Made by a program: the position numbers and the translations under genes
Origin: Anaeramoeba flamelloides
Lineage: Eukaryota; Metamonada; Anaeramoebidae
NCBI GenBank assembly: GCA_027625915.1
Contig: JANTQA010000021.1
Span: forward strand, 3,782,001-3,846,000
Reading direction: 5' to 3'
Length of the DNA stretch: 64,000 nucleotides
Shown: positions 1 through 11,700 of the stretch, piece by piece
Position numbering within the stretch: the stretch's first letter is position 1
Layout: the number at the start of each line of letters is the position of its first letter
The notes under the pieces: model-generated
Databases searched by the model: none
What the model was told of the DNA's origin: nothing
The model's input: the letters and a program-made list of their open reading frames with translations, nothing else

Positions 1-2097
1 TATATGGATCATAAGGGATCATCCATTTGCAAACTTTGTGATTTTGGCATGTTTTCGCCCGATTCAGGTTCCACTGGTTGCAGGTATTGTAGCCAGGGAG
101 ATTATCAAGATACACTCGGGGCAATAAATTGTAAATCTTGTGGATTTAATCAATATCAACCAGATTTGGGGTCTAAGGAATGTAATTATTGCCCCCTGTT
201 CAGTGAAACATTATCCACACAAACAAAAACAATACAAGAATGCTTTTGTAAAGTCGGGTATTATGGGAAGCCAGGTGAAGTTTGCCAAACATGCCCCAAA
301 GAAGGTATTTGCGATACATTTAATCAACATTATCCCAAACCCCAAGACGGTTATTGGCAGTCAAAAGATTACCCAGATGAACTTCATAAATGCATAATTC
401 CAAGTGCCTGCCCAGGAAGGGAAGCTGAAGCGTGCAATACCGAATCTGGATACACTGGATATAAATGCACAAAATGTTTGCAAAATTTTTATCAATCTGA
501 TCTGCAATGTGAACAATGCCCTGGGAATGCAAATCAACGATTAGCACTCATTTTGATAGTCATTTTTCTCATACTTTTGGTACTCTTGTTCCTCGCCCAA
601 AAGGCTACTTCTTATTTTGGTTCATTTACAATCAATTTTTCCTTTTTACAAATCTTAATCCTCATTCATGAATTGGATATCGATTGGCCAACAAATATTA
701 ACGGTGCCTTCCAATTATTCAAGCCATTTAATTTCGATTTAGATTTCTTAGCGACAGAATGCAGTTTTGATTTTAGTTACTTTGAAAAATGGTTAATTAT
801 CCAATTGTTGCCAGTTATTTTTTTATTTCTTTTGTTGATCATTTATTTCATACTGTTTCTTCATTCCTTGCTTATCCGCAGATTTAACCTCAGACAAAAT
901 CGCATTATTAACGCATGCCCATCATTTATATGCAAACCATCAAAATCGGTTGATAACAAATTCATGTATTATCTAAAGTTATGCAATTATACCCTTTTCT
1001 CCCCATTCTTCAACGCGTTCTCAAATCAAGAGCTTAAGAACATTTATTCCAGTTTTGTCAATGTCTATTTGACCCTCTTAACCTTATTATATTTGATTCT
1101 GTCTCAAAAATGCTTGGAAACCTTTAATTGCCAATATAACAATAAAAACAAGAAATTTGAATTTCTCCACGACACAGACAATAATTGCTTCGAGGGCTTT
1201 TGGCTACAAAAAATGTTACCATTGACAATAATTTTTATTGTCTTATACATCATCGGCATCCCTATTTTAATACTTTATCTATTAATCAAAAATTCCAAAA
1301 TATTGACAGAAAAACAATTTGATATGAAATTTGGTTTGCTATATTCCAGATACAACAAATCCTTCTTTTATTGGGAAATTGTAATCATGCTAAGAAAACT
1401 ATTATTAATCATTTTAAAAATCTTTTTATTTGACCAAATCAAGAATTTAAATATTATCTTTTTCATTATAATTTTGCTTATTGCTATGATTTTACAATTT
1501 AAATACAAACCTTATCATGAAAACAGACACAATATATTGGAATCATTTTTGTTGACAGTTTCAATTTGTATTTTATTTTTTGGTCTTATCTTCAATTCAA
1601 GTGAAGTTGATGTTACGAATAACGAATCTTTATCTTTAATAAACGTTTTGATGCTAATGTTAATAATTTCTATATTATTTATGGTGATTTGTACAATTTT
1701 TGATGTCTTCACAAAAATTAAAAAAAAAGAAACAACTAATGTAAATTTAGTAAAGAAGGAAAACAAAATTATCAATTTAATTCAAAAACATGAGATTTCT
1801 TTTCCACTTTTATTAAAATGGCACACGTCTTTAAGCAAATCGAAATTGAAAAAATTAAACAAAATCTTTTTTATTATTTCAAAATTCCCAGTTGATAACA
1901 ATAAGAAAATGATGCAATCAAAAAATGCTACCCAGTCCTTATTAAAACATTTGTTTAAAAATGATCTAATTATGAAATTTGTTAAATGGTATCACAAGAA
2001 AGCAACATTAATTCAAAAAATAAAAATTAATAAATTCCTTTCAGATTTTGTCACTTACTATTTTAATAACCGCATGCAAAATTCAAAAAATAAATAA
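1..2097 (+). CDS. cysteine-rich multi-pass membrane protein, 3' part
   Basis: The frame is open from the first base, so the gene very probably begins upstream of the window; the first ATG here is at base 4. Counting from it, residues 1-175 are cysteine-rich with CxxC-type spacing, like the GCC2/GCC3 or growth-factor-receptor repeats of protist surface proteins. Hydrophobic segments follow at about 180-198, 208-222, 264-289, 353-373, 405-430 and 455-475, then two more near the C terminus. A KPYHENRHNILES stretch just before the penultimate segment resembles the KPY...N.LE motif of TRP-like membrane domains in cysteine-rich protist proteins. The tail is basic and cytoplasmic by inference. It ends with TAA. 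A surface receptor or channel-like protein is likely, but the ligand and any transport activity are unknown. There is no intron in the visible part. Confidence 0.75.
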   Translation, partial: YMDHKGSSICKLCDFGMFSPDSGSTGCRYCSQGDYQDTLGAINCKSCGFNQYQPDLGSKECNYCPLFSETLSTQTKTIQECFCKVGYYGKPGEVCQTCPKEGICDTFNQHYPKPQDGYWQSKDYPDELHKCIIPSACPGREAEACNTESGYTGYKCTKCLQNFYQSDLQCEQCPGNANQRLALILIVIFLILLVLLFLAQKATSYFGSFTINFSFLQILILIHELDIDWPTNINGAFQLFKPFNFDLDFLATECSFDFSYFEKWLIIQLLPVIFLFLLLIIYFILFLHSLLIRRFNLRQNRIINACPSFICKPSKSVDNKFMYYLKLCNYTLFSPFFNAFSNQELKNIYSSFVNVYLTLLTLLYLILSQKCLETFNCQYNNKNKKFEFLHDTDNNCFEGFWLQKMLPLTIIFIVLYIIGIPILILYLLIKNSKILTEKQFDMKFGLLYSRYNKSFFYWEIVIMLRKLLLIILKIFLFDQIKNLNIIFFIIILLIAMILQFKYKPYHENRHNILESFLLTVSICILFFGLIFNSSEVDVTNNESLSLINVLMLMLIISILFMVICTIFDVFTKIKKKETTNVNLVKKENKIINLIQKHEISFPLLLKWHTSLSKSKLKKLNKIFFIISKFPVDNNKKMMQSKNATQSLLKHLFKNDLIMKFVKWYHKKATLIQKIKINKFLSDFVTYYFNNRMQNSKNK

Positions 2098-2880
2098 TCC
2101 TCATTTTTTTTTACATTAAAAAAAAATAATAAAATAAACTAATAATGAATTTAAACTTTTCTCATTTTTTTCTTTTATGATTTATTTTATTTGATTTTTT
2201 TTTTTTTATTTTTAATTTCATTTTTTTATTTTGGAGTTTGATACTAATAAATCATTTTTCATTCAAAGGTGCTGAGCTGTATTGAGTGAATTACACGTGT
2301 TCAAAGGGTTTGAAAACATATAAGCAAAAAAAAAATTATTTAGGAAATTTCTAAATTGAAATCAATTTATACTTTTTGATTTTTTTTTTCAATTTTTTTT
2401 TAACAAATAATTCATTTGCAATTTTTTTTTTATAGTCAGATCTATAGTCACCTGGTTGAAAACCTGTTATTTTAATGTTAATGGTAATAGTGAGAATGAT
2501 TGTAGACAAATCTATTGATTTCTATTGGAATTTTATTTGATCTTAAAACTAGTTTTTAAAATGAATATAGTTTGTTTTTTATTTCAATAGATAAAGAATT
2601 TGGGGTTTTCAATTTTTCAGAAAATATATGTAACAAGTAGTTTTACTTCTTAATAATATCAACTACACTTTGATTTTTATAATTCTAGTTATTTTTTTAT
2701 TTATTCTTCAAAGGTTAATTCTGAAAAAAAAAAAAAAAATTGATAGTTGAAAATAGTTTGGCTACTTTAAATATAGACAAATTTTAGTTCAATTATTAGA
2801 TAAAATGATTTTTTATTAAAAAAATTAATTTTAAAAAAATTTCAAAAAGTTGATTTATTTTTTTTTTTCTATTTTTTACA

Positions 2881-2940
2881 TGATTGAAACTTCTTTATAT
2901 TGGGAAGAAGCGAATCAAACAAAAACCCAAAGTGATTTTT
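2881..2940 (+). repeat. fragment of LINE-derived repeat (5' end)
   Basis: This stretch contains CTTCTTTATATTGGGAAGAA, which is also the 5' part of the ~540 bp repeats at 38140-38690 and 53780-54325. Similarity fades after about 60 bases. It is a truncated third copy. Confidence 0.5.
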
Positions 2941-3193
2941 TGTTCATATAGATATTGAAATACAATACCCCTAAACATCAATAATCCTGTGAGAAACCAC
3001 TTATAATTTACTTTTAAAAAAATTTTTTTTTTTTTTTTGGCTCATACCAGAATATTATGTATCAGATAAACTCTTTTACCAAAAAAAAACTTTTAATATA
3101 AGCTTTCATATTCTCATTTTCAACTTTTCAAAAATCTATATCATCATCAAAATTTGATCTTGAAATAATTTTATGTTATATTTGAAATGGTTA

Positions 3194-3386
3194 TACAGTC
3201 TTTCCAAAGATACCATAAAATTTTAAATAAAATACAATTGATTTTTCTAAACTTAATACCCATTTTCAAAAAATTTTGAAATAAGAGTTATTAACCAAAA
3301 AATATTTTTTATGAAAATGGGAATTAAGTTTCGAAAAATCAATTGTGTTTTATTTAAAATTTTATGGTATCTTTGGAACGAATGTA
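3194..3386. repeat. foldback MITE-like element, short copy
   Basis: A long inverted repeat starts TACAGTCTTTCCAAAGATAC and ends with the complement of nearly the same sequence, closing in GAATGTA. The arms are about 75 bp around a short centre. The ends match those of the larger foldback at 10296-10749. The TA-CAGT start resembles Tc1/mariner-type termini with TA target sites. No coding capacity is seen. Confidence 0.7.
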
Positions 3387-5265
3387 TATATCAACTTTAT
3401 TTAAAAATTTGCATACATTTAAAACGGTTAAAAGAATCAAAATAAGACAATTCTCTGAATATTGGAAATAATTTTGAATTTTTTTAAAAATATGAAAACC
3501 ATTTTTACATCTTTTAGTTATTAATTATTATTTTTTTTTATTGAATTAAGTTGTATATTTCTTTCGATTGAAATATTTTTTTTGAACAGTTGATCTTTAA
3601 TTAAAGTTGAATTTTTCAAAATAGAATATTTCAAATAAAAATAGTTGATGAGTATCTATCCATTAGATCGATCAATAGACCTAATAGGATTTTTAGAAAA
3701 GTATCCATACCCTATTGTTGTTATGATCATCTCCAAAATTTTAGCACACCCTTGGCTTATTAGTATTGATAATTATTTATTTTTCGTTTTGTAAGTATTT
3801 TACTTTATAAACAATTGTTAACATTTCAATTGGTTAATTACCCTAATTTGATGTTTCTTCAAGAATTGATCAAATATGATTAATTTTTTAAAAATTAAAT
3901 TATAATGTATTAAAAATTTTAAATTGAAGTTTATATAAATTGGTATTTTATTTTATCCATGGGAAATTTTATTATTAACCTTGAACTACCAATAAATATT
4001 TGAACCTGTGAAGTTAAAGAGTAAAAGTTCTCCAAAAATAAAAAAGTTTAAATAATAATAATAATAATAATAAATGAAAGAAGACATCTTTATAATGTTT
4101 GGTATTTGTTCCTAACTTTTTAAATTATTGATGGTTTTGATAAAAATTATTTTGATCTGATAATAATTACAAAAAAAAGTAAAAACTAAGAAAATTAAAA
4201 GACATTTTTGTTATTTTGTGAACTTTTTAAAGAATAATTAATTTCTTTCTTTTAGAAATTAGACTGATTTTTTTTCTTTTTTCCTTTGAGAATAAATTTG
4301 ATTATTTTGCACAAAGATAATATAATAAATAGATTTATCAAATATAATTTTGGTTAAAATAACATCCAAATTATTTAATTTTAGGTCGAGTTGGGGAATT
4401 AAGTATAAAAAATATAAAATCAATTATTTAAGTACAATAAAAATAAAAGGGTGAGATTGATTTTTTGAGAAAAATGAATTATTTATAGATTAACATTTAA
4501 ACATCTCAGTAATATTTGGGCAGTTTAATTATCTGTTTTTTAATAATATTATTAATGTTTATTTTTACCATAATAAAATTAAATTTGAAAGATAATTCAA
4601 ATCATACTATTATTAAAGAATTTCAAAAAACAAATGAGTTTGATCAACATAATTCTGGAAATCATGTTTTTGAAAAATGAGATCCTAAATATTACATTTA
4701 AAGAATAAATAGGAAGATGAGTAAAAGGAAAACGAAAAAAAAAAAAGGAAAATAAGAAACGTACTATAAAAAATATTTTTTTTTTGTTTTATTTATTGTT
4801 ATTCATAATAAATTAAAAGAAACCTTTCAAATATTTATTTATTATATATATTCTTTTTGGATCATCTTTATTTTTTTTTTATTATATAACCCATTAAATA
4901 AATTCTTTGAATTCCTAATGAATTTTCGAGAATAATATTCTTTGATGAAGATCTCGTTCTATATTCAAAGATATTAAAAAATAATGTTATTCTCGAGTAT
5001 CCTTAAAATTATTTCAAAAAATAATTAATTTTTTGGGAAATATTATGGTACCAAAAAATTAAAAAATTAAGCTTAGATTTTTAAAAAAACCAATAAAAAT
5101 AAAAGAAAAAAAAAAAAAAAAATTAATATTCGTCGAAAAAGCTGAAAACCAAAAAATTTTACAAAGTTGGGATAAAAGAGTTTGAAATAACTCAAATATA
5201 ACAATGTGATTTTTGAATCTTGAAATTATTTGATTTTCACTTTTTAAATCAAAGATAACGATTTT

Positions 5266-7566
5266 TTAATCAGAATCCATCTCAATTTCAGATACTGATG
5301 ATTTTTCATTTTCATCGAGATCAATGTTTTCTTGGTTTTCAAGTAATGTGTCTTTGTCACCAGAGTCAGTTCCGCTGTTGTCAATGCTTAGATCGTCACC
5401 ACTCTCATCACCTATCATTTTTGATTTATCGAATTTGTTGATTACCAGATAATATATCCCAATTAAAAGAGCTTCGAGAATTACAATGATCAGCCCGATA
5501 ACCCATTGATCATAGCCCTTGGTAAATCGTTTGCCCAACATGAGTGAAAGGTTTGCCATTAATTTACATAGCACATCGATGCTAGGTCCAGATACATCTT
5601 TGAAGGGATCTCCAACTGTATCGCCGACCACGAGAGCCTTGTGCGTTTCACTTCCTTTGGCATGGTCCTCGCCAAGCATGCCACATTCACAGGCCTTTTT
5701 TGCGTTATCCCAAGAACCACCAGAGTTTGCAAAATAAATAGCGAGGCAATTACCAACAACCACGGTTCCAATTAGCATTGAGCCAAGGGCTTCATTCCCA
5801 AGGAGGAACCCAACAGCCAATGGCGAGAAGAGGATCAAAATTCCAGGAACGATCATGTCGATCAAGGCACGCTTCGTACATTTGCTGACACAGATTTCTG
5901 GATCGCATTTTGCTGTACCTTCCAGGAGTCCAGGAATTTCGTTGAATTGTCTTCGCACCTCGTTGATCACTTCAGATGCACCCCTGCAGACAGCAGACAT
6001 TGTTAGAGACGAAAAGAGACATGGTAGGAGACCTCCAACGAGTAGTCCCGCGAGCGAAACAGGGTTCAAGACGTTAAGGTGTTCAATGCCCGAGTATTCA
6101 CGATATGCCTCGATCAATGCGAGTGAAGTGATCGTGGCGCTGGTTACACAGAATGCCTTCCCCAAGGCTGCATTTGTGTTACCTAATGCATCTAACTGAT
6201 CTGTCAGATCTCGGATTTTCTTTGGTTGGTTACTCATCTCAGAAATTCCGCCCGCATTATCTGCAATAGGTCCATAGGCGTCCGTAGCTAGGGTGAACCC
6301 TAAAGTTGAGAGCAACCCTAATGCGGCGATTGCGGTCCCAAAGACACCCTTCAATGTGTAAGTTGTTAAGATGGCAACTACGATGCCGATTACAGGGAAG
6401 GAAGTACTTATCAGCCCAAGGGAAGTTCCCTGGATCACGACGGGCGCTGCTCCGTAGAGGCCCATTCGGCTCACCTTCAATGTTGGTGAATAATCATATG
6501 ATGTATAATACTCGGTCCAGAACCCAATTAGCAAACCAACAATCAGGCCGATCGCCACACAGCCAAACAGTTTGTATCCCTCTTTTTTGTCATCCGAAAA
6601 GATGAGAACGCCACCTATTAAGGTACCTACCAGAATCAAGATCGCCGTTATCGCAACACCTCTTCTCAGTGCATTCAACAGAACTGTTTGTTTCACTTCT
6701 ACGTCTTTCCGTGTTCGGACGGACAATGCACCAAAAATTGCAGCAATAATGCCAACAAAGCCGACAAATAATGTAAAGGCCACCCCTCGGTAGTCTGTTG
6801 GGTTTTCAGTGTCCTCATTATATGTGCTAAGTGCCAGAATAACACCTGCTACCAACGACCCCACAAAGGATTCAAAAAGATCTGAGCCCAAGCCCGCGAT
6901 GTCGCCCACCTGATCGCCAACATTGTCTGCAATTGCACCCGCGTTCCTGGGATCGTCCTCGGGTAGGTTTTGTTCGACCTTCCCTACCAAGTCTGCGCCC
7001 ACGTCGCTTGACTTTGTAAAGATCCCCCCAGCTGCACGGAAAAACAATGCGATGGTCGATGCGCCAAACCCAAAGGCTGCGCACGTGACAGCATCAAAGG
7101 CAATCCAGCAGATGGTGACGCCCAACAACGAAAGCGACACAACGCTAAACGACATGACCGCGCCACCATTCAGCGCAATCCTCAGCGCCGTCGAAACCCC
7201 CGAATATGCGCCCTGGACGGTCCTTGTGTTCGCCTGTGTGCCAATGTACATCCCGATGATCCCCGCAGCTGCAGAACAGAGCACACCAAAGAGATACGCA
7301 ATAAGCTCGCGATAGCCATTATTTTCCCATGTCAGCACCGCCACCATTATCCCCAAGACCGCCACAACAAAAACCAAGATTTTCGTTTCCATCCAGAGAA
7401 AGGCTTTTGCCCCCTTTCGTATCAATTCCCCGATTTCTTCAACTTCTTTTGAAGCCTTCGGCGATTTCAACACTGCTCGAATCAGAACCGCCACAGAGAA
7501 AAAGCCCAACAACGAACCTGCAATCGGAAACCAGATTGTATCTACTTTTTGCATTCCAAATGTCAT
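5266..7566 (-). CDS. K+-dependent membrane-bound (vacuolar-type) inorganic pyrophosphatase
   Basis: The product hydrolyses pyrophosphate to pump cations across an acidic-compartment membrane. The start is taken at the ATG at 7566, giving 766 aa, the usual V-PPase length; 15 more codons are open upstream to an ATG at 7611 but are AT-rich and UTR-like. About 15-16 hydrophobic segments are seen. The substrate motifs are present: DVGADLVGKVE (about residues 188-198) followed by DNVGDQVGD, and a second acidic set near DTVGDPFKD. In the GNTNAALGK motif, Ala and Gly occupy the two positions that set potassium dependence, so this is the K+-dependent class; the K+-independent class has Lys there. Proton versus sodium pumping cannot be settled by eye. 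The C-terminal 50 residues form an acidic Ser/Asp/Glu tail, unusual for the family. The gene is intronless, ends in TAA, and its 5' third is far more GC-rich than its surroundings. Confidence 0.95.
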   Translation of the reverse strand: MTFGMQKVDTIWFPIAGSLLGFFSVAVLIRAVLKSPKASKEVEEIGELIRKGAKAFLWMETKILVFVVAVLGIMVAVLTWENNGYRELIAYLFGVLCSAAAGIIGMYIGTQANTRTVQGAYSGVSTALRIALNGGAVMSFSVVSLSLLGVTICWIAFDAVTCAAFGFGASTIALFFRAAGGIFTKSSDVGADLVGKVEQNLPEDDPRNAGAIADNVGDQVGDIAGLGSDLFESFVGSLVAGVILALSTYNEDTENPTDYRGVAFTLFVGFVGIIAAIFGALSVRTRKDVEVKQTVLLNALRRGVAITAILILVGTLIGGVLIFSDDKKEGYKLFGCVAIGLIVGLLIGFWTEYYTSYDYSPTLKVSRMGLYGAAPVVIQGTSLGLISTSFPVIGIVVAILTTYTLKGVFGTAIAALGLLSTLGFTLATDAYGPIADNAGGISEMSNQPKKIRDLTDQLDALGNTNAALGKAFCVTSATITSLALIEAYREYSGIEHLNVLNPVSLAGLLVGGLLPCLFSSLTMSAVCRGASEVINEVRRQFNEIPGLLEGTAKCDPEICVSKCTKRALIDMIVPGILILFSPLAVGFLLGNEALGSMLIGTVVVGNCLAIYFANSGGSWDNAKKACECGMLGEDHAKGSETHKALVVGDTVGDPFKDVSGPSIDVLCKLMANLSLMLGKRFTKGYDQWVIGLIIVILEALLIGIYYLVINKFDKSKMIGDESGDDLSIDNSGTDSGDKDTLLENQENIDLDENEKSSVSEIEMDSD

Positions 7567-10295
7567 TTTATTTGTTTTTTTGTTTTTAGCTGCAATAAAA
7601 AACCAATTCAAAGGTATATTTCTGAATTAGACAAAAAAAGTTTTTTATTTTTTGAAAAAAATGATACCCTATCTCCAACAAGCAAAATTTGAAAACTTTT
7701 TAATAAATCACAGATCCACTGTTTTATGTTTTTTTATCTCCTTCTTTTTTTCTTTTTTTGATTTTTTTTTTTTTTTTTTTTTTTTCCTTCAGTAACTCTA
7801 CCATTAGAAACTGTTGAAAAAATCCGAGTAGAATCAAAAATTGGGTTACTTTCTGTTGATCAGAGAAAAAATTTGTATTTTTTTCTAATTAATATTTTCA
7901 CAAAAAGAGAAAAAAAGCTGTTTCACAAATTTTAATTTGATCATTTTCAAATATGACGTTTATGATTGTCCACCTAGTCTCTGTTTTTTAACTTAACTTT
8001 TAAGTAATAGAGAAATTATTCTAAATTTTTCCAATTTTTAATTTTTTTCCTTTCAAAAAAAACTCAAATTCCTTATTAGAAACTGCTCTTCCCTTATTTC
8101 TGGACACTCAACCACTGAGTAAACTTTTTAATTTCACCCTCTCATAAGATTTTTCTTTGTTTACAAGTTCAAAAATGAATAACAACAGTAGTGATTTTAT
8201 AAAAAACATTCATCTCAAAGCTTAAGGGTAATTTTGAAGGTTAAATAAAAAAGTAAATGAAACATTAGATAGATCTGCATAAATTCCCAATAACCATTCT
8301 GTAGAACTTAACGTCACGTTAGTTTTCTCAAGATGAAAATATGTTAAAAATCAATAAAAGAAATGTCACAATTTCATGCAAAATTATACCTCTTTTTACC
8401 CCTCCAAATATTTACAAAGTGTTTCGTTTCTAAAAGCTATTACAGAATTGAAAAAGAGAAGGATCGAGGTCTACATGAATAACAACTCTTAAAAACTTTT
8501 CAGAGCATTTTTGTCACTATTCAATTCAAATTCTGTTCATGAAAATTTTATCTCAAATTTTGACAAAGGAAGTTTCGTTAAATCTCTGATAATATCATTC
8601 TTTAGTGTTTTTGAAAAGATCTTTGGGCTTTTTCGATCATAAATTAGCGTTAAATATTTTATGACCTGAAATAATTATTGTTGTTTTCTAATTGGAAAAT
8701 CAAGAAAGTCTTATTATTTGAAAAGAACACATTGTAAAGATAGGATATAAAAAAGTTTCCAATAAAGCCCTAAAAATTGCTAGATTGAAGATTGAGAATA
8801 TTTTTTAAGAGATATTAAGGAAGATTTCTTTTATGGTGTATGTTGTTTTTAATTGATGTGGAATAAATTTTTCAAAGTATTTCTTTAAACTGTCTAATTC
8901 ACTCATTTTAAGCAGTTTGGGGAACAATTTAAAAAAACTTTTAATTAGCACTTTTTGAAAACAGAAGCGGCAATACCTCTTCATTTATTGACAACAATAA
9001 AATATTTTATTCAATTCAACAGAGATTCTTTTACAAATCTTGATAAATTGTTTTTGTATTGGCTGAGTTCTTTGTTCGTTGATCTTTGTTCTTTGAATTA
9101 AAAAAAAAAATATTGTTTTAAGAGAAAAAGATGATTTTGATAATTAAATTTTCAAAAAGGAAAAAAGATCTTGATCAAGAAAATGAAAAAGTTTAAAAAC
9201 GAATTCCTTCTGGACTAAAATTGTATGGGTTTGCGAAAGAGAAATGATTCGAAACCAAAAAGTTAAAAGCCAAAATCGTGATTTTTTTTTATGTAAAACT
9301 TCAAGAAAATATTTGAAATTTAATTTTGATGAAAAACAAAATAAAAATACCGTAATGAAGAGGATAGAATCGAAAATCTCCAATGTACAAAAAGTATTAA
9401 AGACAAATTGTAAACACACCACACGATTTGAAAAAAGTTTTCAAATCTTTTATCCAACAAACATTATTTTTGAATGAAAAAACCAAAATAGTAAAAAGTT
9501 TTTGAAAAAAAAAAAAAAACAGAAAACAAACCCAGCAACAACAAATATGTGTTGGAATTTGTCACTTTTCTTTTTTGTTTTTTAATAGCGTTTTTTTCGG
9601 TTAACATTATTTGAAAAATTACTGGCAATTTCAAATTGAAAAAAAGAAAATCAAAAGAAAATTATTGCCCCTATATAAACCAAAAACCACTAAAACACAT
9701 TTCTTCAAAAACCAGATAATTTTTAGGTTTGAATTATTATTTAAAAATGTATTCATCCTCAAAAATTCCCATTTTAGTAAAGTGTATTCATATCCTATAT
9801 TCATAAAAGAAGGTTTGTGATTTAAAATGATTTGGTATAAGGCCAAAACATAATTATATTTATTACATAGGGAAAAATAATGCTTTTCTTAGGTTTTTGT
9901 CAAAAAAACAAAACTCATCAGATAGAAAACAAACCACCAAAGTCCCCAATTCTAAAAGGGAATTCATCACACAACTTATAGAATTTTTACTTCATCCTTT
10001 CAACAATTTTTTGTCAAAACCCTATGAAATTTTTGTAAAGTAAATTTTTCATCAAATAAGATTTCCATAAATTTCAAAAAAGATTATAATTTGTAAATTA
10101 AAAATTATCTATAATTTTAATTGTAAAACAGTTTTTATCATGACCTTTTTATGAATATATATTTTTTTTTATTTTTTCAATCCTTTAAAAATAAAAATCA
10201 ATTATTATAATTGTATTTTTTTAAAAACTAAAATCAATTAAAAAACAAATTAAATCACTATAACAATAGTTGATAAATTTTATTAATTTGAGATC
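7567..10295. other. intergenic, AT-rich, no gene seen
   Basis: This lies upstream of the pyrophosphatase. Short overlapping frames at 9144-9477 are open on both strands but have low-complexity Lys/Asn/Phe composition and no recognisable motif. A run of T around 7760-7785 lies about 200 bases upstream of the pyrophosphatase start. I see no repeat family here. Confidence 0.5.
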
Positions 10296-10749
10296 TACAG
10301 CCATTCCAGGGCTACCATAAAATTTTAAATAAAAGAAAATTGGGTTTTCTATTCTTATTTTCTATTTTCAAAAATTTTGGAAATAAGAGTTATTATTTCA
10401 AAAAAAATTTTCAATAAATGAGCTATTATTCAAATTTTTGGAACATCAAAAAAAAAAAATTCAAGATCCCATGAAACTTAAGAATTTTTGATCCAAAACA
10501 GTTTAAAAAAAAATATCAATATTTACTAGTCTTTAAAAATTTACCTTTTTTGAACAATATTTTTGAAGTCCCACAAGAATCTTCTTTTTTTTTTTTGATG
10601 TTCCAAAAATTTGAATAATAGCTCATTTATTGAAAATTTTTTTTGAAATAATAACTCTTATTTCCAAAATTTTTGAAAATAGAAAATAAGAATAGAAAAC
10701 CCAATTTTGTTTTATTTAAAATTTTATGACAGACTTGGAAAAGAATGTA
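10296..10749. repeat. foldback MITE-like element, long copy
   Basis: The arms are about 170 bp each. The left arm begins TACAGCCATTCCAGGGCTAC and the right arm closes with GGAAAAGAATGTA. The shared inner block (CCATAAAATTTTAAATAAAA) also occurs in the 3194-3386 copy. The centre holds no coding sequence. The element ends about 60 bp before the 3' end of a LINE fragment. Confidence 0.75.
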
Positions 10750-10809
10750 ACTGAAAATAATGTTTTATTGATTTTTTTTTGTAATTTTTATTTGGAAAAT
10801 TGTTAAATT

Positions 10810-11700
10810 TTTTTTTTATTATTATTGAAGAAGTGTAAATTACACTCTATTTGCCCTTAGACTTATTTTTTCCCCATCAAAAATTTAAGTGTAAAATCAT
10901 AGATTTCACGATTATTAATTGATATCAAATAAATTCAAACTATCACGGTTTAAAATTATTTCATTAACATTTATTTCTTTTAATTTATTGTGAAAAATTA
11001 ATCTGCCTTTTTCATAAGAAGTACATTTACATAAAAAATGATCAATATTTTCTATTATTTCCTTCTGTTTATACTTTAAACATAAAGGACAATATTCATT
11101 TTGAATTTTAATTATTATATATTAATATCTATTTACACAGCTAGTAAATGTTCTGAATTTTAGAATTGTTGAGCTTGAGGGATAACTCAAATATTTTTGA
11201 GTTTTAAATAAATTTTATTTGAGATTTTATTATTGTGAAATATTTTTGTGGGTTTTCTAGGTTTTCCAAATTTAAAAGAAGTGTATACAATCTTTGATTT
11301 TACTCTATTCTTTTAGATTCGGGGGAAACCTAATGACACTCCCAACTTGTAGGATTCAGCAACTCATGATATTTGTATTTGCATATCTCTTTTTTTAGTT
11401 CGATAATAACTTTTGAATTCCAAATGATTTTATTATTTTTATTTTGGTTAAATTTTATTAATTTCTATAAATTAGGCAGAGATGAATTTTCTAATTTCTT
11501 TTTGAATTTAAATTTCTTTTTATTTACTGTAATTATAATATTTTTGATTTTAAATTCTGTTTTGTAAATAAGAATTGGCGTATTTCTGTTTATTTTACAT
11601 ATTCCAGTAATACATGAATTAACCCACGAATTTAAATAATTTAAAGTTTTTATTTCATAATTATATATTTCTAACCTATATGTCAATTCGCTCATTATAA
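10810..11700 (-). mobile_element. LINE (non-LTR retrotransposon) 3' fragment L1
   Basis: On the minus strand, 11695-11465 encodes SELTYRLEIYNYEIKTLNYL and onward, nearly the same as the post-RT region of the LINE at 57312-58505. The element ends with a 3' signature containing GAAGAAGTGTAAATTACACT (read on the plus strand) and an A-rich tail near 10810. It is 5' truncated at about 11700. A 91 bp hairpin module interrupts it at 11251-11341. The rest of its coding region is degenerate. Confidence 0.8.
11251..11341 (+). repeat. hairpin module inserted in LINE L1
   Basis: The module runs from GGTTTTCTAGGTTTTCC to GGGGGAAACCTAATGACACT and is an imperfect palindrome of the type-1 hairpin (see 53442-53530). 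The LINE copies at 57.7 kb and 44.65 kb read straight through this position, so this is an insertion with two empty paralogous sites. Confidence 0.7.

Larger units (their letters stand above)
2098..5265. other. intergenic region between convergent genes
   Basis: This AT-rich spacer separates the 3' ends of two convergent genes. I see no open frame with protein-like composition. It contains a short fragment of a LINE-derived repeat (2881-2940), a foldback element (3194-3386), an ATA trinucleotide run near 4049-4072 and many A or T homopolymers. Confidence 0.6.

Noticed and set aside
5519-7589. Several open frames on the plus strand opposite the pyrophosphatase
   Set aside because: They are antisense shadows of a GC-rich conserved gene, with no homology-like composition of their own.
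9144-9477. Overlapping short frames on both strands
   Set aside because: Low-complexity Lys/Asn/Phe products, no motif and no compositional change from the intergenic background.
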